Assembly (NCBI GenBank): GCA_007130025.1
Contig: SLTF01000068.1
Coordinates: 1-7,941, forward strand
Reading direction: 5' to 3'
Length of the DNA stretch: 7,941 nucleotides
Source: Spirochaetales bacterium
GTDB lineage: Bacteria; Spirochaetota; Spirochaetia; DSM-27196; PWMO01
Under the pieces are notes generated by a model. The model was not told where the DNA came from. It ran no database searches and saw nothing but the letters and a program-made list of their open reading frames with translations. Both the position numbers and the translations under genes were made by a program. This document shows positions 1 to 7,941 of this stretch, one piece after another (within the stretch, counting starts at the first letter, position 1; each line of letters begins with the position of its first letter).

Positions 1-22
1 CTCCGAGTGGGCTTATTTTCAT
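1..22 (-). CDS. Start of a divergent gene leaving the window, possibly groES
   Basis: Only the first seven codons are visible (MKISPLG), reading leftwards from the ATG at 22-20. A perfect AGGAGG ribosome binding site (34-29) sits 6 bases before the ATG, and a consensus sigma-70 promoter lies further upstream, so a real gene start is well supported. The peptide fits the usual opening of the 10-kDa co-chaperonin GroES (MKI-PLGDRV type), which caps GroEL during protein folding in the cytoplasm. Seven residues cannot prove a family. A remembered T. pallidum neighbourhood with groES beside a sigma factor gene agrees with it but was not checked. I see no CIRCE operator (TTAGCACTC-N9-GAGTGCTAA), so HrcA control of the type found at many groE operons is not evident here. 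Existence of the gene: fairly sure. Identity: tentative. Confidence 0.5.
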
Positions 23-28
23 GCTCTT

Positions 29-34
29 CCTCCT
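29..34 (-). promoter_or_regulatory. Ribosome binding site of the divergent gene
   Basis: The minus strand reads AGGAGG here, a full match to the anti-Shine-Dalgarno sequence, 6 bases ahead of the ATG at 22-20. It is the main reason to believe a gene starts at the window edge. Confidence 0.75.
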
Positions 35-82
35 GTCGCATCACATGATTGAGTGTCTTGGAATGAACCGTGTTCGCGCCAC

Positions 83-111
83 AATATACGATGGAGGGTG
101 TGCAAGGTCAA
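83..111 (-). promoter_or_regulatory. Sigma-70 promoter for the divergent gene
   Basis: On the minus strand, TTGACC (111-106) is followed after exactly 17 bases by TATATT (88-83). Each hexamer matches the housekeeping consensus at 5 of 6 positions. Transcription would begin near 76, giving a leader of about 54 bases before the ATG at 22. The position and direction match the partial gene at the window edge. Confidence 0.7.
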
Positions 112-309
112 GCAAAATGCATCGTGACGCACGCGATGACGTTCAGGAGGGGCGTTCTGGTGTGTTTTGATACACATTTGGGCCGATACAACCCAGGCGG
201 GTCACATCGACACAGTGCAACGGTTGCGCCCGATTCCCGGTATTCGGGAAAACCGGGCTAACTGTTTTCTTGTAATGAAGATAACGGGTTTTCAGAACGC
301 AGAGAGAAG
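112..309. promoter_or_regulatory. Intergenic control region with several small palindromes
   Basis: This stretch between the divergent promoters holds no convincing gene. It contains four short inverted repeats: CATCG-N9-CGATG (120-138), TGTGT-N6-ACACA (161-176), GCAAC-G-GTTGC (217-227) and TTCCCG-N5-CGGGAA (234-250). It also has a direct repeat TGACG at 125-129 and 137-141. Relative to the predicted sigma-54 start near 336, the palindromes at 161-250 lie roughly 85 to 175 bases upstream, the usual distance for binding sites of sigma-54 activator proteins. Assigning them that role is inference; short palindromes also occur by chance. Confidence 0.4.
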
Positions 310-325
310 TGGCACGCTGCTTGCA
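310..325 (+). promoter_or_regulatory. Sigma-54 (RpoN) -24/-12 promoter
   Basis: The sequence TGGCACG-CTGC-TTGCA matches the sigma-54 consensus TGGCACG-N4-TTGCW at every specified position. The invariant GG (311-312) and GC (323-324) have the required 10-base separation. Transcription would start near 336, leaving an 18-base leader that still contains the AGGAGG of the sigma factor gene. I found no competing sigma-70 promoter in the same direction. If it works as in other bacteria, transcription needs RpoN plus an AAA+ enhancer-binding activator, making expression signal-dependent. Confidence 0.85.
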
Positions 326-353
326 TGTATTTCTCCGTCACAGGAGGACGCGC

Positions 354-1235
354 ATGACCAGCACCAGCAAGACCCGCCCGGCACATTATTCCAGTTTCAG
401 TCGGGATGACGAGAACATTCTTTCGATTTACCTCAAGGAAATCAATAAGATCCCTTTGCTCACCCGGGAAGAAGAAGAACGGTACGCGCGTGCCGCGGAA
501 CAGGGCGACAAGTCCGCAAAAGACAAACTGGTCCAGGCGAATCTTCGCTTCGTGGTAAACGTCGCAAAAAAATACCAGAACCAGGGGTTACCGCTTTCCG
601 ACCTGATCAGCGAAGGAAACATCGGACTCATGAATGCCATTGAGCGGTTTGACGTGGACAAGGGCTACCACTTCATCTCCTATGCCGTGTGGTGGATTCG
701 ACAGGCAATTCTCAAGGCAATTTGCGAAAAGTCACGCATGATTCGCCTTCCGCTCAATCGCGCGAATGAGCTTGTGCAGATCGAGAAAGTACGCAAGGAG
801 ATTCAGGGTGTTCGCGGGGAAGACGCCGAGATGCGCCGCATCGCCGAAACCCTGAATATGAGCCAGGACCACGTGGCTGATCTTATCAACATTTCCCGCG
901 ATCTCATTTCTCTCGAGACTCCCGTCTACGCGGAAAAAGATTCCTCGCTTCTCGGCGACTTCGTCGAAGACGAGGGATACCAGCAGCCGGAAGCCGAGCT
1001 GATCGAGAAGGCGCTCAAAGATGACATTAACGACGTCCTGACCACGCTGAGCGATAAGGAATCGGAGATTATTCAGTACCGTTTTGGACTCAACGGTCGC
1101 AGCCCGCTCTCGTTAAAAGAGATTGGCGACAAATACAACCTCACCAAAGAGCGTATTCGGCAGATCGAAAAAAAGGCGCTGAAACGATTGCAGCACCCCA
1201 AGCGCAGCCGATTCCTGGAGGCCTACGTCGCGTAG
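354..1235 (+). CDS. RNA polymerase sigma factor, RpoD/RpoS family (lacks region 1.1)
   Basis: This 293-residue protein is a sigma-70-family factor that directs RNA polymerase to promoters. Region 1.2 spans about residues 19-50, region 2 about 56-126 (region 2.2 around LSDLISEGNIGL, region 2.4 at YAVWWIRQAI, 110-119), region 3 about 130-205 with the GDFVEDE finger at 201-207, and region 4 about 220-285 with the -35-binding helix around TKERIRQIEKKA. It lacks the N-terminal region 1.1 and the large non-conserved insertion of a primary RpoD, so it is probably an alternative (group 2, RpoS-like) factor. The ATG at 354 is chosen because AGGAGG (342-347) sits 6 bases before it. A longer in-frame GTG at 309 lies upstream of the predicted sigma-54 transcription start. 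Region 2.4 has Leu120 where E. coli sigma-70 has Thr440, a -10-contacting residue. The gene appears monocistronic, between its own promoter and terminator. Confidence 0.93.
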   Translation: MTSTSKTRPAHYSSFSRDDENILSIYLKEINKIPLLTREEEERYARAAEQGDKSAKDKLVQANLRFVVNVAKKYQNQGLPLSDLISEGNIGLMNAIERFDVDKGYHFISYAVWWIRQAILKAICEKSRMIRLPLNRANELVQIEKVRKEIQGVRGEDAEMRRIAETLNMSQDHVADLINISRDLISLETPVYAEKDSSLLGDFVEDEGYQQPEAELIEKALKDDINDVLTTLSDKESEIIQYRFGLNGRSPLSLKEIGDKYNLTKERIRQIEKKALKRLQHPKRSRFLEAYVA

Positions 1236-1279
1236 GGGCGTCTCTGACCGATCTCAACTGAATCAATCGATACAAAACA

Positions 1280-1317
1280 GGCTCCCGCGTCGCGTTGTTG
1301 ACACGGGAGCCTTTTTT
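1280..1317 (+). terminator. Rho-independent terminator of the sigma factor gene
   Basis: GGCTCCCG (1280-1287) pairs perfectly with CGGGAGCC (1304-1311), extended inwards by GT/AC after one mismatch, and is followed directly by six T residues (1312-1317). It lies 44 bases after the stop codon and separates the sigma factor gene from ppdK. Confidence 0.9.
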
Positions 1318-1380
1318 CTTTAGGGTACGGAATTAAGACAAATCATCACGACTTAACACTTTCTGGGGGAAATAACAATC

Positions 1381-4047
<2,667 letters not shown>

Positions 4048-4121
4048 TCTTCAATCCGTCCAACGGCACTTGGGGGTAAGACCCAACGGCCTGAGGACGG
4101 TGAATATCACATCTGTTTGGC

Positions 4122-4155
4122 AAAGCCGACCCCCGCACGGGGGTCGGCTTTTTTT
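4122..4155 (+). terminator. Rho-independent terminator of ppdK
   Basis: A 13-base-pair perfect stem (4122-4134 with 4139-4151) closes on the four-base loop GCAC and runs into a tract of seven T (4149-4155). Its leading A residues could also provide a T tract on the minus strand, so it may act in both directions and protect ppdK from readthrough out of the opposing tRNA unit. Confidence 0.92.
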
Positions 4156-4175
4156 GTGCGTCCGGCAGGGCGCAC

Positions 4176-4204
4176 AAAAAAAGACCCTGCCGAAGCAGGG
4201 TCTT

Positions 4205-4205
<1 letters not shown>
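4176..4205 (-). terminator. Rho-independent terminator of tRNA-Phe (UUCG loop)
   Basis: Read on the minus strand, an 11-base-pair stem (4205-4195 with 4190-4180) closes on the very stable TTCG tetraloop and continues into a T tract (4182-4176). The stem begins at the discriminator base of the tRNA, so the precursor has essentially no single-stranded trailer before the hairpin. Confidence 0.9.
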
Positions 4206-4277
<72 letters not shown>

Positions 4278-4295
4278 GAGTAACGTGTGGGTTTG

Positions 4296-4324
4296 TTTAT
4301 ATGAGATTTCCGTTTTGGTGTCAA
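4296..4324 (-). promoter_or_regulatory. Sigma-70 promoter of tRNA-Phe
   Basis: On the minus strand, a perfect TTGACA (4324-4319) is followed after 17 bases by TATAAA (4301-4296). Transcription would start near 4289, about 12 bases before the mature tRNA 5' end. This near-consensus promoter fits a strongly expressed stable RNA. Confidence 0.85.
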
Positions 4325-4349
4325 GGGTGAGAGGAAAAAAACCGTCGAC

Positions 4350-4379
4350 TTGACCCGGTCCGCGTTCCACGGATATGCT
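4350..4379 (+). promoter_or_regulatory. Probable sigma-70 promoter of the fliG-like gene
   Basis: TTGACC (4350-4355) and TATGCT (4374-4379) are separated by 18 bases. The -10 element ends only 8 bases before the ATG at 4388, so transcription would start about 1-2 bases before the start codon, giving a leaderless or nearly leaderless mRNA. The -10 match is only 4 of 6, so this is moderately supported. Confidence 0.5.
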
Positions 4380-4387
4380 GAAGGGCG

Positions 4388-5611
4388 ATGGATCTGAACA
4401 AGCGACGCGCCGACGCCTACCGCAAGCAGCGTGCGGCTGCTGAACCGCAGGACGAAGCATCCCTACCGCCGGAACCTCCCGTCGCGGAGACGGTTAAGCG
4501 GAAATCGGCGCAGCGGGTCGACGGACCTGCGCCATCGGGCCCCTCCGGTCCGGGTGCCACGGCGGATCGTAACGCGCGATCGGTCGCCGGGCTGCTCAAG
4601 GTTGGGTCGGACGGAACCCGCGCTGCAAAAGGGGTATCCAAGGTCGCCCGATTCCTGATGGCGGTGGGTAAGGATGAGGCCGCCGCGGTGCTGCGCCACC
4701 TCTCGGAAGCAGAGGTCGAGGCGGTGCTGCGCGAGATCACCACCATATCGCGGCTGGGGGCTGCGGAAGCGGCGGAGATCCTGGGTGAGTTTGGGCGTGA
4801 GCGGCTGAAGCGGCGGCTTGAACCTCAGGGTGGGGCCGAGGTCGCCCGCCAGATGCTCGATCGGGCGTTTGGCATCGATGTCGGACGCATGATCTTTGAG
4901 CGCATCGCTCCCCGGGAATCAGGCCGTGCGTTTGAGTTTCTCGAAGACCTCGAACCGCAGCAGCTTGCGGTGATTGCGCGCGAAGAGTCACCCGCCGCAA
5001 TTGCGCTGATTGCCGCCCATCTCTCTCCCCGGTCGGCGGCGGCCCTCATCGACCGGCTGCCCGACGACACGCGCGCGCTGGTGATTCGCCGCATTGCGCG
5101 CATGGAGCGCGTTGACACCGATGTCCTCGCGCGCGTTGAGGAGTCGCTTCGGGAGAAGATTCGGTCTCACGCTACCGCGGACACCGAGGAAGTCGACGGG
5201 ATGGGGGCCCTCGCCCGCATCCTTCGGACCATGGGAGCGGCAGAGGGAAGCGAGATTCTGCGAGACCTTCAGAGCGACGAACCGGAGATCTTCGAACAGA
5301 TCCAGGATCGCCTTTTCACCATTGAATCCTTGTTGCTGATCGATGATCAGGATCTGCAGAAAGTGCTGCGAGAGTTCAGCGACCGTGACATCGCCCTCGT
5401 CCTGAAGGGTAAGACCGAAGAGATCCGTGGCCGTATCATCAAAAACGTGTCGGAGCGGAGACGGATCATCATTGCCGAAGAATATACCCACCTGGGGCCG
5501 GTTCCTCGCAGGGATGTGGATGTTGCCTCGCGTGCCTTTCTGGAGCACCTGCGCCGTCTTGAGGAAGAAGGTGAGATTGTGGTTCGCCGGGAGACCGATG
5601 AGTACGTCTGA
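4388..5611 (+). CDS. fliG: Orphan FliG-like flagellar rotor/switch protein
   Basis: FliG is the cytoplasmic rotor protein that couples the MS ring to the stators and the C ring. This 407-residue version is longer than the usual 330-350 because of a basic, Pro/Ala-rich N-terminal extension of about 85 residues. The FliG N domain follows (about 86-190), then the middle domain and the C-terminal torque domain (about 275-400). The middle-domain EHPQ motif is degenerate (ESPA, 200-203), and the MFxFED motif reads LFTIES (309-314). The torque helix keeps the acidic pair D319-D320 and R328 (LREF), and the late signature HLGPVPRRDV is conserved. It stands alone, with no other flagellar gene nearby, as expected for a second spirochaetal FliG (Borrelia FliG1 localises to one cell pole). 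No well-placed ribosome binding site precedes the ATG: GAAGGG ends 2 bases before it. Family assignment is firm; which paralogue it is remains inference. Confidence 0.88.
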   Translation: MDLNKRRADAYRKQRAAAEPQDEASLPPEPPVAETVKRKSAQRVDGPAPSGPSGPGATADRNARSVAGLLKVGSDGTRAAKGVSKVARFLMAVGKDEAAAVLRHLSEAEVEAVLREITTISRLGAAEAAEILGEFGRERLKRRLEPQGGAEVARQMLDRAFGIDVGRMIFERIAPRESGRAFEFLEDLEPQQLAVIAREESPAAIALIAAHLSPRSAAALIDRLPDDTRALVIRRIARMERVDTDVLARVEESLREKIRSHATADTEEVDGMGALARILRTMGAAEGSEILRDLQSDEPEIFEQIQDRLFTIESLLLIDDQDLQKVLREFSDRDIALVLKGKTEEIRGRIIKNVSERRRIIIAEEYTHLGPVPRRDVDVASRAFLEHLRRLEEEGEIVVRRETDEYV

Positions 5612-5628
5612 GCATCGTAATCGCGCGG

Positions 5629-5645
5629 CACCGGAAACCGGTTTG
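5629..5645 (+). other. Small hairpin after the fliG-like gene
   Basis: ACCGG-AAA-CCGGT (5630-5642) forms a 5-base-pair hairpin with a three-base loop, 18 bases after the fliG stop codon. It is followed by only three T residues, counting the last stem base. It could slow transcription but is too weak to call a real terminator. Confidence 0.3.
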
Positions 5646-5647
5646 GC

Positions 5648-5676
5648 TTGTCCATGACCTCGTGTTTGAATATAGT
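5648..5676 (+). promoter_or_regulatory. Sigma-70 promoter of the TM2 protein-alaS operon
   Basis: TTGTCC (5648-5653) and TATAGT (5671-5676) are separated by exactly 17 bases. The -10 matches consensus at 5 of 6 positions and the -35 at 4 of 6. Transcription would start near 5683, just ahead of the GAGG ribosome binding site (5688-5691). Confidence 0.65.
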
Positions 5677-5697
5677 AGGGGAACAACGAGGTAACGC

Positions 5698-6198
5698 GTG
5701 TACTCTGTTCGCATGGCATATCTGTTCTGGGTTCCGTCGCTCTTCGGCGTAGCGGGTCTTCAGCGACTCTATCTGGGGAAGTTTGGTACGGGGATTCTCT
5801 ATCTTCTGACCGGGGGCCTCCTGGGAGTCGGGACGATCTACGACGCGCTCACGCTGCCGGCGCAGGTTCGGGAGGCGAGGCTGCGCCTTGGGTATCGTGA
5901 TGCGATCGGTCCGATACACGTTTCGGTTACTCGCGAACCGGGAGACGGACGGCCGCGCTCCAAACCCCGCTCGGTCGAACAGACGATACTCCACAGCGCG
6001 AAGGCCAACGGGGGTGTGATCACTCCCTCTGAGGTCGCGCTTGAAGCCGGGGTTTCGCTGGATGAGGCAAAGAGCCTTCTTGAGAAGCTCGCCGATAAGG
6101 GCTTCGCGGAGGTCCGAGTCAAGAAGAGCGGCTTGATCGTTTACGTCATTCCCGACCTTGCCGACGAGTACACCAAATCAGAGTTGGAAGACTTCTAG
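5698..6198 (+). CDS. TM2-domain membrane protein with a winged-helix-like C-terminal domain
   Basis: This 166-residue protein has two hydrophobic segments (about residues 7-21 and 32-51) around the loop LQRLYLGKFGTG, a pattern typical of TM2-domain proteins, with the polar Y-D pair (IYDAL) after the second segment. A basic linker (about 55-90) leads to a soluble region (about 91-158) with predicted helix-turn-helix and wing character (VITPSEVALEAGVSLDEAKSLLEKLADKG). The layout suggests a small inner-membrane protein exposing a winged-helix-like module to the cytoplasm. I do not know its function. The GTG at 5698 is preferred because GAGG (5688-5691) lies 6 bases before it; the ATG at 5713 would remove only five residues. 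It is co-directional with alaS, 9 bases apart, and shares its promoter. DNA binding by the tail is inference from sequence pattern only. Confidence 0.8.
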   Translation: MYSVRMAYLFWVPSLFGVAGLQRLYLGKFGTGILYLLTGGLLGVGTIYDALTLPAQVREARLRLGYRDAIGPIHVSVTREPGDGRPRSKPRSVEQTILHSAKANGGVITPSEVALEAGVSLDEAKSLLEKLADKGFAEVRVKKSGLIVYVIPDLADEYTKSELEDF

Positions 6199-6207
6199 GA
6201 GAACACC

Positions 6208-7941
6208 ATGACCGCCAACGAACTGCGCAGGAAGTACATCGACTTCTTTGTTTCCAAGAACCATGTCGAGATATCGGGTCAGTCACTCATCCCGGAGAAT
6301 GACCCCACCGTGCTCTTCACCACGGCCGGTATGCATCCCCTGGTTCCCTATATTCTGGGCGAGCCGCACCCGGCGGGGCAGCGGCTGGTCAACTACCAGA
6401 AGTGTATTCGCACCGGAGATATTGAGGACGTCGGCGACTCGAGTCACCTGACCTTCTTTGAGATGCTGGGGAACTGGTCGCTGGGCGATTACTTCAAGGA
6501 AGACGCCATCCGCTGGTCGTATGAATTCCTGACCCATGGCGATTGCCTGGGATTCGATCCCGAGACCATTTACGTCACGGTTTTCGAAGGCAACCAAAAT
6601 GCGCCGCCCGATACCGAGTCGGTCAAGATATGGCGCTCCCTGGGTATTCCCGAATCGCGAATTCTGGCCTTGCCGATGGAAGACAACTGGTGGGGACCCG
6701 CCGGTCAGACCGGTCCCTGCGGACCGGATACGGAAATGTTTGTCGACACCGGGAAACCGTCATGCGGGCCGTCGTGCCGTCCCGGTTGCGGTTGCGGCAA
6801 GTTTTTCGAAATATGGAACGACGTCTTCATGCAATACGAAAAAACGGCCGACGGCGGTTACCGACCGCTGAAACAGCATAACGTGGACACCGGCATGGGT
6901 GTCGAGCGTACCGTGGCCATGTTGCGGGGGTATGCGTCCGTCTACGATATCGAAGAGTTCGCGCCGGTCATGGACGCCTTGCGCGCCATGACGGCGTCTC
7001 CGCCCGACATGGATCCCGATCGAATCGTCACGGCGCATCGCGTGATTGCCGATCATTTACGGTCCGCCGTGTTCATCCTGGGAGACGAACATGGCGTCAA
7101 ACCGGGTAATCTCGGACAGGGTTACGTTTTACGCCGCCTCATCCGGCGCGCCGTGCGCTATGCGCGCGGGATCGGGTTGCCGCAAGGATTCGGCGGCCGG
7201 CTTGCCGGGACGTTGATCGATCTGGCCGCGGGCGCGTATCCGGAATTGCAACGGCATCGCGAGACGATCGTTCATGATCTCGATGAGGAAGAAGAAAAAT
7301 TTACCCGTACCTTGAACCGCGGCATGAATGAATTGCAAAAGGTCATCGACAACCTGAAAACGCACCGTCAAACCCGTTTATCCGGGCGGGTGGCCTTTAA
7401 ACTGTATGATACCTACGGTTTCCCGATCGAGTTTACCGCCGAAATATGCAGCGAAGCCGGACTGACGGTGGACAACGCCGGATTCGAGAAGGAATTCAAA
7501 CGCCACCAGGACGTTTCGCGTAAAGGGGCCGAGAAATCGTTCAAGGGCGGTCTGGCCGATCAATCCGAACAAACCACGCGATTGCATACCGCCACCCATC
7601 TCCTGCACCAAGCCTTGCGGCAAGTCCTCGGTGAACATGTCCAACAAAAAGGATCCAATATCACCGCCGAACGCTTGCGATTCGATTTCTCGCATCCCGC
7701 CAAGGTGACGCCCGAACAACAACAAGCGGTCGAAGCGATCGTCAATCAACAGATCGCGCGTCAACTGCCGGTATCCATGAAGGTCGGGACCGTGGAAGAA
7801 GCCAAGCGTGAAGGCGCCCTGGCGTTGTTTGGCAGCCGTTATGACGAACAGGTGAAAATCTATGCCATCGGCGATTATTCCACGGAAGTATGCGGTGGAC
7901 CGCATGTCGACAATACCGCCAAACTGGGCCGGTTCCGGATC
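6208..7941 (+). CDS. alaS: Alanyl-tRNA synthetase, 3' end cut off by the window
   Basis: AlaRS charges tRNA-Ala with alanine in the cytoplasm and edits mischarged Ser/Gly. The frame is open for 578 codons to the window edge. The ATG at 6208 follows AGGAGA (6197-6202), which overlaps the stop of the upstream gene. The catalytic domain shows FTTAGMHPL, a QKCIRTGDIEDVG segment and FFEMLGNWSLGDYFK. An insertion carries four cysteines (C186, C190, C194, C196; pattern CGPSCRPGCGCGK), likely a metal-binding knuckle seen in compact AlaRS enzymes. The editing domain has HTATH (H460, H464) and CGGPH (C562, H566), the complete HxxxH/CxxxH zinc site. Because the editing domain is already finishing at residue 578, the enzyme may be the short (about 595-residue) spirochaetal form without a C-Ala domain, though the end is not visible. 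Synonymous codon use changes sharply after about codon 100-150, with no frameshift. Confidence 0.95.
   Translation, partial: MTANELRRKYIDFFVSKNHVEISGQSLIPENDPTVLFTTAGMHPLVPYILGEPHPAGQRLVNYQKCIRTGDIEDVGDSSHLTFFEMLGNWSLGDYFKEDAIRWSYEFLTHGDCLGFDPETIYVTVFEGNQNAPPDTESVKIWRSLGIPESRILALPMEDNWWGPAGQTGPCGPDTEMFVDTGKPSCGPSCRPGCGCGKFFEIWNDVFMQYEKTADGGYRPLKQHNVDTGMGVERTVAMLRGYASVYDIEEFAPVMDALRAMTASPPDMDPDRIVTAHRVIADHLRSAVFILGDEHGVKPGNLGQGYVLRRLIRRAVRYARGIGLPQGFGGRLAGTLIDLAAGAYPELQRHRETIVHDLDEEEEKFTRTLNRGMNELQKVIDNLKTHRQTRLSGRVAFKLYDTYGFPIEFTAEICSEAGLTVDNAGFEKEFKRHQDVSRKGAEKSFKGGLADQSEQTTRLHTATHLLHQALRQVLGEHVQQKGSNITAERLRFDFSHPAKVTPEQQQAVEAIVNQQIARQLPVSMKVGTVEEAKREGALALFGSRYDEQVKIYAIGDYSTEVCGGPHVDNTAKLGRFRI

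Noticed and set aside
22..76. A CIRCE/HrcA operator in the leader of the possible groES
   Set aside because: No TTAGCACTC-N9-GAGTGCTAA or close variant is present; the CACTC-like bases near 51-55 have no matching second arm.
309..353. GTG at 309 as an upstream start of the sigma factor gene
   Set aside because: It overlaps the sigma-54 promoter and lies upstream of the predicted transcript start. The ATG at 354 has an AGGAGG at ideal spacing, and the extra 15 residues do not look like a sigma factor N-terminus.
70..409. Two short plus-strand open frames in the region before the sigma factor gene
   Set aside because: They lack ribosome binding sites and recognisable content, and they run across the promoter elements or into the sigma gene in another frame.
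1318..1380. A sigma-70 promoter for ppdK
   Set aside because: Candidate boxes such as TTAAGA (1333-1338) and TTAACA (1353-1358) are only 14 bases apart and match poorly, so I could not support a call. ppdK transcription may start here from an atypical promoter.
5629..5645. A terminator after the fliG-like gene
   Set aside because: The hairpin has only five base pairs and almost no T tract, so I list it only as a weak hairpin.
4988..5719. A 243-codon open frame on the minus strand opposite the fliG-like gene
   Set aside because: It overlaps the conserved FliG middle and torque domains and shows no recognisable motif, so it is an antisense shadow.

Overview
This window looks like a chromosomal housekeeping region of a GC-rich spirochaete, probably a free-living Spirochaeta-type organism. 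I infer this from four things: a FliG-like protein outside any flagellar operon (spirochaetes usually carry two FliGs), an alanyl-tRNA synthetase of the compact type with a four-cysteine insertion, an energy-metabolism pyruvate phosphate dikinase, and a short RpoD/RpoS-family sigma factor next to what may be groES. From memory, T. pallidum also has a sigma factor gene beside groES, with alaS nearby; I could not check this.

Layout. At the left edge, seven codons of a gene leaving on the minus strand (MKISPLG, compatible with GroES) have a strong ribosome binding site and a good sigma-70 promoter. The shared intergenic region then holds several small palindromes and a full-consensus sigma-54 (-24/-12) promoter that reads into a 293-residue sigma factor gene closed by a terminator. 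Next comes ppdK (888 residues), with its own terminator. Opposing it is a minus-strand tRNA-Phe(GAA) with its own consensus promoter and UUCG-loop terminator. Diverging from the tRNA promoter is an orphan fliG-like gene whose promoter lies so close to the start codon that the mRNA may be leaderless. The last unit is a two-gene operon: a small TM2-domain membrane protein with a winged-helix-like tail, followed 9 bases later by alaS, which is open at the right edge.

How it fits together. The most interesting unit is the sigma factor gene: a sigma-54 promoter driving a second sigma-70-family factor resembles in outline the RpoN-to-RpoS cascade of Borrelia. Most of the other genes are ordinary core functions (glycolytic PEP/pyruvate conversion, Phe and Ala decoding, flagellar rotor). 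A second feature worth attention is an abrupt change in synonymous codon choice inside alaS (CAG/CTG to CAA/TTG, starting around 6500-6670), which suggests either intragenic recombination or a chimeric assembly join.
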